A DNA stretch of 64,000 nt, from NCBI RefSeq assembly GCF_046630445.1, contig NC_092341.1, positions 289,982,501 through 290,046,500 of the forward strand, written 5' to 3'. Shown one piece after another: positions 1-10,613 of this stretch. The notes beneath the pieces are model-generated. The model saw only the letters and a list, made by a program, of their open reading frames with translations. It did no database searches and was not told the DNA's origin. Source of the DNA: Rutidosis leptorrhynchoides (lineage: Eukaryota; Streptophyta; Magnoliopsida; Asterales; Asteraceae). The position numbers were made by a program, and so were the translations under genes. The number at the start of each line of letters is the position of its first letter. The stretch's first letter is position 1.

Positions 1-45
<45 letters not shown>

Positions 46-502
46 ACTTTTAATAAGCCTATAATTTATATGACTCATTTTCGGATCACCTTTTATTTTA
101 AAATCATATAAGTTAGTTTTTAACTTGATTAATAATCATCAAGATGATAAACGAGTGCTACGAGCGTTTATTAAATATATTCTAAATTATATATAATCAA
201 TGTACTTGTCATATATAGATAGATTTATAGTAATGTCATGTATTATTTTATTTACACAAATAAACTAACTCATATAAGTTTCTATTTCAAATTAAAATAT
301 ATATAAATACATTTATATTTAAATATGTGTGTATCTATTTACAAATAGACGTTCGTGAATCATCGAGAGCAGTCGAAGGTCAATTGAATATATGAACATC
401 GTTTTAAAATTTTCTAGACTCAACATTACATACTTTACTTATCGTGTCGAAATCGCATTAAGATTAGGTTTAAATTTGGTCGGAAATTTCCGAGTCGTGA
501 CA
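1..502 (-). repeat. Element G 3' LTR, partial
   Basis: This is the terminal part of the 3' LTR, starting in a (TA)n tract at 1-40 and ending CA at 501-502. It matches the end of the 5' LTR at 7988-8182 with only a few substitutions. The rest lies left of the window. Confidence 0.85.
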
Positions 503-538
503 GTACCTACCCGTTAAAGAAATTTCGTCCCGAAATTT
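503..538 (-). other. Polypurine tract and adjoining inverted repeat of element G
   Basis: On the minus strand TTAACGGGTAGGTAC abuts the 3' LTR, which is the plus-strand priming position. Next to it, 520-538 is a perfect inverted repeat, AAATTTCG-GGA-CGAAATTT. The same pair of motifs is found in elements A, B and C at the same place. Confidence 0.75.
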
Positions 539-860
539 GAGTGAGGTGGTCATGGCTAATAATAAAAATGTTTTCATGACGAATATGAGTTGATAAATAG
601 AGTTTTATTACTGTTGATTAATAAGGATAAATTAATTCGATTATTCGAAGAGTACTAGTGAAGCTATTACAAAAGAATGAAATGAGTAAATGCAAATTTG
701 TCTTAACCGGTGACGTAGTCACGGTTGAATTTCAAAATTCAAGGGATATAAAGAAAATTTTCGAAATCTAAAAGATTTGATTCTTCGGCGAATAAGAAAA
801 TTAAGATCTCTATAATTAAATACGGTAATCTACCTCGATTACTCTGTCTGATATTTCCAT

Positions 861-869
861 TATACATTA
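861..869 (+). promoter_or_regulatory. TATA-like box upstream of the antisense micropeptide ORF (element G)
   Basis: TATACATTA lies 82 bases before the ATG at 943 and is followed by a pyrimidine-rich leader. In element C a TATAAAT box lies 89 bases before the homologous ATG. The match in spacing between two diverged copies is the main support. Function is inferred. Confidence 0.4.
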
Positions 870-942
870 AGTTCTTCAGTTCCATTATTCTCATCATTCC
901 TATAATTTCTTTCTTAGTTCATACCTCCAAAAGATTGTGAAA

Positions 943-1116
943 ATGTTTAATCCCGTACTAATCCTTGATATTTTTCTAATTATCACTTCTGTCATCCTTC
1001 TTTTCAATCTTCCACCAGAAAAATCTGTTTGCTTTTACTATTACTTTGGGGTGATACTATTCTTAATTCTACCGTGTCTTTATATTGCTATTCGTATTAA
1101 TATCCACGGTTTGTAA
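943..1116 (+). CDS. Conserved 57-residue two-helix membrane micropeptide, antisense to element G
   Basis: This ORF of 57 codons plus TAA runs opposite to the element's own sense strand, near its 3' end. Two hydrophobic segments, about residues 4-24 and 35-51, are separated by a short polar stretch, so the product looks like a two-pass membrane hairpin with a short R-I-N-I-H-G-L tail. Element C has the same ORF at 60068-60241: identical length, no indels, about 35 of 57 residues identical by eye including FLILPCLY, and many differences that are synonymous or conservative. That pattern suggests selection on protein, not DNA. A TATA-like box precedes both copies. I do not recognise the family. 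Antisense ORFs near the 3' end are known in some plant Ty3/gypsy lineages (Tat group), but I cannot say this one is related. Confidence 0.6.
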   Translation: MFNPVLILDIFLIITSVILLFNLPPEKSVCFYYYFGVILFLILPCLYIAIRINIHGL

Positions 1117-1789
1117 CCTCCGTGTTGTTATTGGGCTTTATATTTTCTCTTATATTTTGGAGCTCTTTGCTTTTTTATTCTCCTCTCAACCTCTGGTAAA
1201 GTGAGTAACGGTCCAGAATTCGTAAGTATGGAGTTTCAAATGAACTTAATATTCTAAACAAGAAAGAATGTAATAGCACGATTTGATTTTTCAAATTACC
1301 AGAATCACTGAGAATAGAACTATCAAGAGTATATTTTCTTGATATGTTTGAAGGTTGAACAGATTGAACGATTCGTGTAACATGGCACATGATGACGTTA
1401 TGGTCTGTGAATCATCACGTTCCATTAGAAACTCAGCATGACTTACTGTAATATAATCACGTTGATCAAGTGTCATTATATTATACTAACTCATGCATAA
1501 ATTTCCAACACTACTTGAAAATCATTCATAATTCAAACTCAAATTCTAAAGAAATTTAGAAGCTAAAGTAGTTTCTTTTATGATGTAATATAGATAGCAC
1601 GAAGTGATAAATAATTTCGGACGAGAATATTTATGAAAATATCTTCAGAAATATCGAAGATATTTATGATGATATTTTGGAATTTCTAAGTTCGATGGTT
1701 GATGAAGAAAGATTTTTCGCAAGATTTTAACATGTGTACAGAGCAAGATATTCGTTGAAGGTTTCATCGGATCCAGAATTACTTGGATT

Positions 1790-2050
1790 CTTTGAATATG
1801 GTATGGTCCGTGTATTTGGCCTTGGTCTCCTTCATGGTTTGCACAATCTGTTTTTCAGTACCAAATTTTCTATCGAGCGTTCCTAACACTCCCTTCTTTA
1901 TCATCAAACTTTTGGCCGTTTAAACCATCTACAATTTTTCTGTTTCCTCTGCATTTAATGCTACAATATCTGAATCATCGGTTGTCAATCCAAGGTGGTT
2001 TTAGGAGAATTGTATTTTTAGATGATTAAACGCTGATGGTAATATGGTGG
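1790..2050 (-). pseudogene. Decayed coding-like segment in element G internal region
   Basis: The minus strand keeps open stretches that align with element C at about 61000-61246, for instance SAFNHLKIQFS, LMIK[K/E]G and QTMKET. In-frame stops and single-base indels break the frame in both copies, at different places. Bases 2004-2047 are almost unchanged between the two otherwise diverged elements. The ancestral product is unrecognised. Confidence 0.35.
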
Positions 2051-2479
2051 AATATGAAAGGTTCCCCGATACCAATAAAAGAACACACATATATATCAAG
2101 GTGTTAATAAGGTTGTTTCGAACGAAAAGTCAAAGTTGACTTGCTGGAGCTGTGACAAAATTTGCTACTTTGGAGAGAGATTGCAAGGTTATTTTCGGAA
2201 ATAACAATACCAAAGGAGCTAGCATAGATACGTGTTTAAACGTTTGCTTAATTTTCGAGTGTTTTCAGGTGCATAACTATATGCATCAATCTTTTCTTTC
2301 ATAGATGAAGTGCGGTTGGTTCATTCCTCTAGATTGAGGTGTTTTCAAGAATCATGAAAGGTTTGAACGCAGATTGTAATCGTCAAGATACAAATGAGGT
2401 TTAAGATGAAATCAAGTGGCAAACTTGAAGAGATGTTTAGTTTCATATGTTATAATCAATATTTTAATTCATTTTAATT

Positions 2480-2687
2480 GTCCAATGTTGTCAGTCCACA
2501 GTTGATAGTCCAATGATTCATATATAGCTTAATATATAATATTCGAATTAATTAATACGTATCGTGACCCGTATACATGTCTCAGACTCGATCACAACTC
2601 AAAGTATATATATTATTATAGAATCAACCTCAACTCTGTATAGCGAACTCTAGCATTACAGCATATAGAGTGTCTATGGTGATTCCA

Positions 2688-2768
<81 letters not shown>

Positions 2769-2800
2769 TCGATATGATATGTCAAAACCTTGTATACGTG
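2480..2800 (-). repeat. LTR-like segment inside element G internal region
   Basis: This stretch resembles, in the same orientation, a block found inside the LTRs of element A at about 13605-13850. Shared phrases include GATCACAACTCAAA and CATATAGAGTGTCTATGG. It contains a (TA)n expansion at about 2694-2765. Element C has the counterpart at 61670-61945. Confidence 0.55.
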
Positions 2801-2930
2801 TCCCGATATTTAAAGTGCGTAAAATAAATAACAGAAATTAAATGACAATAAATAAAATTACGAGAATTAAACTTGCGATAAATAAAATGTGATAAATAAA
2901 TTGCGATAAATAAAAGGTAATACGGAATTA

Positions 2931-2972
2931 ACAGTTAGCTAGGAACAGTTAGCTAGGAACAGTTAGCGTGGA
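2931..2972. repeat. Short tandem repeat AACAGTTAGCTAGG
   Basis: Two full copies and one partial copy of a 14-base unit. Element F has one copy fewer at about 38230 and element C a degenerate version at about 62110, so copy number varies between relatives. Confidence 0.7.
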
Positions 2973-3230
2973 TTCTTAACAAAATTTCTTCTCATAATTA
3001 AATTGTTTGTTTCTAACAAGTTTTTTTTTGTCCAATGTTTTCTTCATTATGCCACTTGTTGGATTCTGATAGGTCAAAATCCAATTATGAAATTGAATGA
3101 AAATGGTTATTCTGCGATGAACGGATACGTATATCTGTGGATGTAAGTAGGATAGTAAATGACTGTTGAATCAGATTGGAAAAATGTAGAGTGTAACTTA
3201 TTAATGTGAAATCTAAATATTTCTAGGGTA

Positions 3231-3245
3231 TTACCTACCCGTTAA
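3231..3245 (-). other. Internal second polypurine-tract-like motif, element G
   Basis: The minus strand reads TTAACGGGTAGGTAA, nearly the same as the terminal PPT at 503-517. It lies downstream of the 168-codon ORF. Equivalent copies are at 20605, 38515, 54902 and 62403. Confidence 0.6.
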
Positions 3246-3482
3246 AATATTTTCACCATTAACAGTTTGTACGAAAGAATTTTTAATTACAATCTTTATG
3301 AAAAAAAAATATATACCTATATATTTTCTTCAGATGTAATCATGGATTTAATGAGTCAATATGATATTAAACTCATTTGATTTACCGTTAGAACAAGAAT
3401 ATATAATCTCTAAAACGTTAGTGATTAATAATCGCTATGTCGAACGAAGATAAATGATGTAGAACGTCATGTAGAACGATGA

Positions 3483-3989
3483 TTATACCCGAGGTACAGA
3501 ATGAGATGTCAAAGCTGGTGACGCAGATGTTGTTGTTGGTGGTACTAGTGCTGTTGGTGTTGAGGCTGGTGATGTTACTGGTGTTGGTGATACTGCTGGT
3601 GTTTGCAAATTATGTACCGTGCTCTCTAAAGTTAACACTCGAGCTCAGAGTTCTTTAACTTCTTTTACTAACCCTGGTTGGTTATCAGTGTGAGGTAGAG
3701 ATCGGATATCTTCTCTAGTCCCGTTAATGGTAGCCTCAAGACGAAAAATTCTTGCAAAAAGGGTATAAACGGTGTTGCGAACAGGCTCGCCGGTGAGCGG
3801 GTCGAGTACTCCAAGGCTAGGTGGTAGATTCGGTTCATGATATGGAGTACCTTCTTCCCTTCTCCATAGGGTGAGTATGTCACGAACCCACCCCCATTTT
3901 CTCCAGTAATCACGGTAGTTGATTGGTTGGTGTGCTCCTGTCACGCTGTCTTCGGAGTCAGAGGAACGTGGACGATTCGTAGAGGCCAT
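3483..3989 (-). pseudogene. 168-codon element ORF (Trp-rich core, coiled coil), broken in element G
   Basis: It starts at the ATG at 3989 (MASTNRP...). Upstream of this Met the frame is closed, which supports the same start in the intact copy of element F. The product has a Ser-rich N-terminus, a conserved core (RDYWRKWGWVRDIL, then LTGEPVRNTVYTLFARIFRLE) and then a heptad-like stretch. In this copy a CGA Arg codon has become TGA just after KEVKEL, ending the product at 114 residues. Beyond it the frame stays open to 3483, giving the same total length as in element F. The C-to-T change at a CpG fits deamination of methylated DNA. Function unknown; its place just after the primer-binding site is where extra ORFs occur in some plant Ty3/gypsy elements. 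Confidence 0.6.
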
Positions 3990-4390
3990 CTTACGCGATC
4001 ACAGAAAAGATTTTTGGTATGAAGAGTTTAGTGACAGCAATTGATAGTTGGATGTATTCTCAATGCATAATATGCATAGATATATATAGCACCAGGATCC
4101 CTTAAATTATGGAGAAATTTACGAGAGATAACAGGCAAGGTCTACAGTAACAGATACGCTAAGATATGAATTTTGTCTATACACTATTCATGCAGTCAAT
4201 GCAGTAAAACGTGTCTAGACTAAGAGTAATGAGTAGGTAATTTCCTAAGGATGATAAGCAGATGATTTTCGACAAAAATGATAAGCAAAACTTTTAATAT
4301 GCATACACGGTCGAAGTCCAGACTCACTAATGCATCCTAATGACTATCAGCTAGACACACTAATGCAAGACCTGGTTCGCTAAGACCACC

Positions 4391-4402
4391 GCTCTGATAC
4401 CA
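4391..4402 (-). other. Primer-binding site, element G (initiator tRNA-Met type)
   Basis: The minus strand reads TGGTATCAGAGC, complementary to the 3' end of plant initiator tRNA-Met, two bases inside the 5' LTR. Confidence 0.85.
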
Positions 4403-5744
4403 ACTTTCATAACCCGTCCTAATCCATCCGGACGAAGTCCATATTGATTATAGACGATTCGTAATAGTTGATTACATCGCGAGGTACTTGACCTCTATAT
4501 GATACATTTTACAAACATTGCATTCATTTTTGAAAGACAAACTTGCTTTACATCGAAAGTTGACGGCATGCATATCATTTCATAATATATCCAACTATAA
4601 TTGACTTAATAATAATCTTGATGAACTCAATGACTCGAATTCAACGTCTTTTGAAATATATCATGAATGACTCCAAGTAATATCTCTAAAATGAGCAAAT
4701 GCACAGCGGAAGATTTCTTTCATACCTGAGAATAAACATGCTTTAAAGTGTCAACCAAAAGGTTGGTGAGTTCATTAGTTTAACATAAATAATCATTTTC
4801 ATCATTTTAATAGACCACGAGATTTTCATATTTCATAAACATCATTCTCATATCAGGCATTTCGCAAACTGCATAGAGATAAAAATCATTCATATGGTGA
4901 ACGCTTGATAACCGAACTAACAGGATGCATATAGAATATCCCCATCATTCCGGGATTCTCATCGGACATGATAATCGAAGTACTAAAGCATTCGTAACCC
5001 AAATGGGACGTGTCAAAGTCCATAGATCTATCTTTAGGATTCGCGTCAATTAGGGGCCATTTCTCTAATTCTTAGGCTACCAAGCTAAAAAGGGGCATAT
5101 TCGATTCGATAATCTAACCATAGAATGTAGTTTCTATTACTTGTCTCTATTTCGTAAAACATTTATAAAAGCAGCGCATGTATTCTCAGTCCCAAAAATA
5201 TATATTGCAAAAGCATTTAAAAAGGGAGCAAATGAAACTCACGATACTGTATTTTGTAGTAAAAATACATATGACGATTTTGAACAATGCAGGGTTGGCT
5301 TCGGATTCACGAACCTATATCATTCGTATATATATTAACACACGTAATTGTAATCGAACCAATATATATATTATTACTAGTGATGTAAAATATAAATTAA
5401 TAAGTTTCATTATATATATATTTTCATTTTTTATATAGAAATATTAATATCGTTAGGTTATGTGTATTAAATATATATTTATACATAATCTTTATTTTTA
5501 TACTTATAACTTTAATAACTTTATTAAAACTGTTATTTTCATAATCATAATTATTAATAATAATAATATAGATAATACTGATAATAATAATAATAATAGT
5601 TTTTGTGATAACAAACTAATAATTTTAGTAAAAGTGATAATAATGATTATAATTTTTAATAATAACAATGCTAATACTAATAATGTTACTTATATTAATA
5701 ATAACAATAGTAATGATAATAAAAATTTTAGAATGATAATAATA

Positions 5745-5750
5745 CTACTT

Positions 5751-5843
<93 letters not shown>
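5745..5843. repeat. (AAT)n microsatellite
   Basis: About 33 uninterrupted AAT units. The surrounding 5520-5745 is a degenerate version. It creates a false poly-Ile ORF. Confidence 0.95.
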
Positions 5844-5846
<3 letters not shown>

Positions 5847-6095
5847 TGTATTACTTTCCTAAAAATAATAATAGTACTACTAATATTTAATGATAATACT
5901 AAATAGCAATAATAATGATCTTAATAATATAAATGATATTAATGATAGTAATAATAATAATTAACTTATTAATAATAACATAAGAATAATTAATAATAAT
6001 AATAATAATACTAATACTAATAATAATAATAATAATAATAATCATGTTATTAGTCTTGGTGATAATAATAAGTAATCTAAAATAATAACAACGAC

Positions 6096-6098
6096 AAC

Positions 6099-6158
<60 letters not shown>

Positions 6159-6183
6159 TATAATAATAATAATAATAATAACG
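6096..6183. repeat. (AAT)n microsatellite, second tract
   Basis: Nearly pure AAT repeats with one TTATAAT interruption, inside the element G LTR. Confidence 0.9.
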
Positions 6184-6219
6184 ATTAAATTGAGTAAACT
6201 ACCTTCAAGCTTTTTCTAC

Positions 6220-6295
6220 AAAAAAAAATGCCTCAGACAAGCTCGAACCCACGACCTCCCATTAACAAACACACTCCCCTAACCAACCGTCTGCT
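6220..6295 (-). ncRNA. tRNA-like, Pol III promoter-like stretch inside element G LTR
   Basis: On the minus strand a box-A-like GGTTGGTTAGGGG (about 6287-6275) is followed by a box-B-like GGTTCGAGC (6249-6241) and a T run (6228-6220) that could terminate Pol III. A related arrangement lies in LTR H at 35939-36012. It is not a foldable tRNA gene and is probably SINE- or tRNA-derived sequence kept in the LTR. Confidence 0.4.
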
Positions 6296-7941
6296 TCTGT
6301 CATTCTGAATAATATGATACTTAATTTATTTTAATCCATTAGTTATCTGTTTTCATTTTAAGCCCATTTAACTTCTTCATCCTCCTTATCATCTATAATT
6401 AACATCATCATCCTTACGTTTAATTAGGAATAGAACCAGAAAAAAAATATTGCAGCAGCTCGACTAATAATACTATCACCATCATCGAAATTGTAATTTC
6501 ATAATCATAATCATATCATCTAACGATCATCTCATGATTATCATCATCTTCTTACTATCATCATCATAATCATCTTCACCGTCCATAACAGATATTCACG
6601 ATCATCATGCATCATTCGCATCATTACCCTATATTATATTATCATCATCTCATGATCATCCCTTCATAAAGATAATTGAACTTTTGGCCCAGCCTCACGA
6701 TAAACACGGCCCAAGGAACAACATAAACATAAGCCCAACATTTAAAACAAGTTCACGATCCAATAGTTTCATGGCTTAACAACTATTTCAAAATTTTACG
6801 GCCCAATAATATGTTTAACTTGAACGATGAATGGAGGTGTGGTGGGGTTCGGCTAGAAATAAAACAACAAACACATCTTTTTCTTCTTTATAGCTCCCAC
6901 TTATACTTCACATTAAATATCATCATCTTTTGATCAATAAATCATCATCAATCAATTTTTTTTTTTACAGAATTATGGAAGTAGTAACAATGGCAAACGA
7001 TAAGGAAACATAAATGAAAAGGCAGCAAGAAACACAACGTATGCTGCAGTAGTTGATCGAAAGTAAGAAGAAAAAATATATAAGTTACCGGTTATTGATT
7101 CGTGGGTTTTGGACAGGAGAAAGGAAGTAGCAGTAGCAAGAATTGAATCATGGGTGTTGTGGTTATTTCAGGTTGCACAAAAAAATATATACAAAAGGTT
7201 ACTGTAGCAACTGCTGGGTGTTGTTTTTTAATTATTAGTTTGCAGTGTTTGAAGTGAAACATAAGCGTAAACAGCAGTAGTTTTGTAGTCATTTGTTGGT
7301 GGTTACGGTGGTGAGCGTTTGGATCACTTTTCAAGTGGAATAGCAAGCGTGTAGTGGTACCAATCGAATTATGGTTAGATGATCTCGTGGTGGTTCGATG
7401 ATGGGGTTTAAAGTGGTGGTTGTTATTCTTGATAATGGTGGCCGAAGAAAAGTGATAAGGTGGCATGGTGATCATGATTGGGTGATGGCGGTTAGGATAG
7501 TTTTGTGGAGATTTGATCGATTAATAGGGTTGACGGGTTTTAAGGTGAAGGTCTCGGTGGTGGTGAGGTTTTATGGGTGCAACCAATTAGGCACAAAGTG
7601 GTGATTGTATGGGTTGTAGTGGTGGTGAGAGTGATCGGATGTGATGCAGTTATGATGTCCGAGGATAGGGTTGGTGTTGGGTGGAGATGATGGAAGGAAG
7701 ATATATACTTATTTGTATCTGTATGATGTATATATATAATTTATAGAGATAGATAAAATGATTGAGTTATCAATTTTTAGTTTAATTTTTGTGGCCATAA
7801 AGTCATAATTAGAATAGTGAGATTGGAAAATATGGAGACAGGAAAATCCACTCGGATAGGAATATATAACAATTTTGATTGTGATGATTTATAGGTGTAA
7901 TGTGCATATGTATATATCTATCTGCCACATGTATGTAAGTA

Positions 7942-7947
<6 letters not shown>

Positions 7948-7988
<41 letters not shown>
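7948..7988. repeat. (TA)n microsatellite
   Basis: Dinucleotide tract inside the element G LTR, at the place equivalent to the tract at 1-40 in the other LTR. Confidence 0.9.
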
Positions 7989-7992
<4 letters not shown>

Positions 7993-8182
7993 TTATATTT
8001 AAATATGTGTGTATCTATTTACAAATAGACGTTCGTGAATCATCGAGAGCAGTCGAAGGTCAATTGAATATATGAACATCGTTTTAAAATTTTCTAGACT
8101 CAACATTACATACTTTGCTTATCGTGTCGAAATCGCATTAAGATTAGGTTTAAATTTGGTTGGAAATTTTCAGGTCGTCACA

Positions 8183-9308
8183 CATCTAAATTTAGCCATT
8201 CATTAAAAACTCTAGTGGGTTTTGGGCCGAAGTCTTTAATCCCATTACGAAGGACAATAGGGCAGTGGTCAGAAAGGTATTTGTCTAGAGTTGTGGCCGA
8301 CAAATTGGGCCATAGATGACACGCCTCCTCGGATACCAGAAACCTATCTAATTTACCGAACTTAACACCGTTGTCGCAGATACGGGTGAACTTTTTCCCC
8401 CCAAGGGGAACTTCAATTAGACGGTTGTTGTTAATAAACTGATTAAAAGTATCTGCCCACTTTTGTATGAAGATCGTATTCAAACGTTCACCTTGATTAC
8501 GAACCTCATTGAAGTCTCCACAAACGATCCATGGCATATCCTTAAATTGTAGAAGTTTTTCAAGTTCGCACCAGAATCTGTTCTTTTTAACCGTGTTGTG
8601 AGGTCTGTATACATTAACAACAGCAACCTCATCGTCAATACCAACAACCTGACCTTTAATCGCAATATAGAATTCGCCTTCGATTGCTTGATTAACCTTG
8701 AAAATAGAGTGATCCCAAACCATAATTAAACCCCCCGAGTAACCTTGGGCATACTTTTGAATATACCTATATTCGCCAGAACCCCAAAAACCTTCAATCC
8801 AGTAATCCTCAATTTGCCCACACTTTGTCTCCTGTAGGCACAATACCACAGGATTCTCCTTTCTACATAAGTCTCGTAACCAATTAAACTTACCTTCTTG
8901 ACCAACCCCACAAATGTTCAGAGACATGACAATCATTAAGAAAAAGAGTGACCGATTTGGAGTAACGAACCTACTATCTGGCTCACCAACGAACTCCAAT
9001 TTCCCCCCTAACTCTTTCATTCCAATGCTATTGGACGAGTTATTTACCTTAGTAGAGTCTTTGGATCTGGATTTCTTGCTAGCACCTTTAACAGTGATTG
9101 ATTTGCACTTTCGTAACTTTAATTGCGAGGGATTACCTTTATGTGCACTTCGAGCCAGATGCTTGATGTGAAGAAATTTAGATGAACCTGCCCATTTAGA
9201 AGGCTCACTTTTTTTAGGTTTAATCGATGCCTCTTGTTGTGGTTTTGAAGTGGCAGAAGGGTCTCTAGCATTCCGTTTGGACTTAGGCATATTTGAATTA
9301 ACATCCAT
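8183..9308 (-). pseudogene. LINE ORF2 N-terminal part: APE-type endonuclease, cut by element G
   Basis: The basic, Lys/Ser-rich N-terminus (about residues 1-110) is followed by an endonuclease/exonuclease/phosphatase fold. Visible motifs in order are SLNICGVG, LCLQETK, VVNVYRPH, VCGDFNEVR, KLDRFLVS and SDHCPIVLR, covering the metal-binding Asn, Glu, Asp-Asn and terminal Asp-His positions of the family. In plant L1-type LINEs this enzyme nicks target DNA for target-primed reverse transcription. The RT domain is absent because element G is inserted at 8182/8183. The remainder should lie left of G, outside the window. The ATG at 9308 is in the same frame as the ORF ending at 9351, so the true start is uncertain. 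Confidence 0.8.
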
Positions 9309-9350
9309 ATGCCCACTTGACTTGTTGAGATCACTGAACTTAGCAACACT

Positions 9351-10541
9351 TTATGGGTTAGGACAAAAAACATTTGAATTGATAGTTCTATCCAAATTGA
9401 AGGGCACGTTGCCAACACAATGGGTATCCTCAATAATAAGTGAATCTGAAACAGGAGAGGGTGGAATTGGAGAATTTATTGGGGTAGGGTAAGGGGATCG
9501 AATTGGGGTTGGGGACGAAGGTGGGGTGGGATCAGACAGAATTGAAAGTGGGGATGAATTTTTTGAAGTAGCGATTGGAGATGGGTGGGCAGGAGGGGTG
9601 AATTGGGCTGGGGAAAAAAGGGTGTTGGGTTGGGCCGAAGGGATAGGTAAATGAGGGGAGGTGGGTGAAGTGGGCTTAAAGGTGGGTAAGTTGGGCTTGG
9701 CAATAGGGTTAATATTAACACAAGGCCCAGAAGGGGAGATAGGCTTAGTAGGTGAATCAGGGTGAACGGGGACAGAATCTAGAGGGTTTGCTGGGTTGTC
9801 GACATTGAATGCGCCGTTTACCTTGGAAAGTGGGGTGCCATCATTAATGTCGGAGAATTTATCCCTAGTTCCGAAATGCTTTGAATTCCCAGAATATTGG
9901 TGACTATCTCTCTTTCCACCAGGCGATTGACTCCTCGAATTTTTACCGAAATTACTCCGATGGCCAGAGACATTAACGGGTATAGTCTGATCATTGAAAG
10001 AATTATGATCATCATCGTCTTCCTCATCCGATTCACAATCAGAAACGTCATCATTTTCTTCCGGGTTGATAACCTTCCTGACTTCATTCATAAATGCTTC
10101 GCCATCCGAAAGATCCTCATTGGAATACATATCATTCCATCTAGCTTTTGATTTCTCTTCAATCTCAGCGTCGACAATATCACTGAGATCTTCATTAACA
10201 AACACTGGAACTTGTTTGGACCCCACAACTAGATGAACATTACCTCTTACTAATTCAGATTCCAGGGTGTGAATGAGGACCTTACCAATAATGAGACTTT
10301 GGTGACCCACAATCTTACAGTTACAAGTATCAATAGGATTACCCCACCAATTGGCAATATCCATGAAGGTTTTTGTATTCCAAACAGAAATTGGAACCCC
10401 TGTTATGCTTATCCAAGTGAACCTACCTGATGTCGAAATGTTTCGATCCCACAGTCTCACATTGTTCAGCCAGTTGTGAAGGAAATGTTTCCTATCGTTT
10501 ATGATTTGAGCAGCGACATGTTGTTTTTCGAAGGTTAGCAT
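9351..10541 (-). pseudogene. LINE ORF1 C-terminal part (DUF4283-like then Pro-rich)
   Basis: The first ~120 residues (AAQIINDRKHFLHNWLNNVR, TWISITGVPISVWN, WWGNPI) look like the DUF4283-type region common in plant LINE ORF1 proteins. An acidic stretch near residues 165-185 and a long Pro/Ser-rich low-complexity tail follow. It is in the same frame as the RRM ORF upstream and is separated from it only by a TAA at 10616-10614. It also shares frame with the endonuclease ORF after the TAA at 9353-9351. Internal ATG starts are therefore probably artefacts of nonsense mutations in one longer ORF. Confidence 0.6.
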
Positions 10542-10613
10542 TATATCGTAGCCACCACGATATTTGATATTGAATCCATCTTGTAAACCTTCAGATGCAC
10601 AGATATCACCAAA

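Larger units (their letters stand above)
1..8182 (-). mobile_element. Element G: non-autonomous LTR retrotransposon (left-truncated by window)
   Basis: The element reads right to left. A 5' LTR lies at 4405-8182, a primer-binding site at 4391-4402, an internal region at 503-4404, and the end of the 3' LTR at 1-502. The last ~195 bases of the two LTR copies (308-502 and 7988-8182) are nearly identical, which fixes the boundaries. The 3.9-kb internal region has no gag, protease, RT, RNase H or integrase reading frame, so mobilisation must be in trans. It does contain a broken 168-codon ORF on the element strand and a 57-codon ORF on the opposite strand. The element sits inside a LINE at 8183. 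The 5' LTR edge reads TTTCAT where relatives have TGAAAG, so that terminus has mutated. Confidence 0.85.
4405..8182 (-). repeat. Element G 5' LTR (3.78 kb)
   Basis: The LTR runs from just outside the primer-binding site to the CA at 8181-8182, where LINE sequence resumes. It contains the two shared LTR hairpins (4481-4495 and 4752-4765), long (AAT)n tracts, a tRNA-like stretch near 6220-6295 and a (TA)n tract. ORFs inside it are repeat shadows. Confidence 0.8.

Noticed and set aside
5460-5906. 148-codon ORF rich in Ile and Asn
   Set aside because: It is the translation of the (AAT)n microsatellite and degenerate flanks in an LTR.
6220-6295. Functional tRNA gene
   Set aside because: Boxes A and B are only approximate and no cloverleaf with acceptor and anticodon stems can be drawn; called tRNA-like only. 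The same applies to 27037-27105 and 35939-36012.
7092-7604. Overlapping ORFs on both strands in the G LTR
   Set aside because: Low-complexity TGG/GTG-rich sequence with no motif and no counterpart in the related LTR H.
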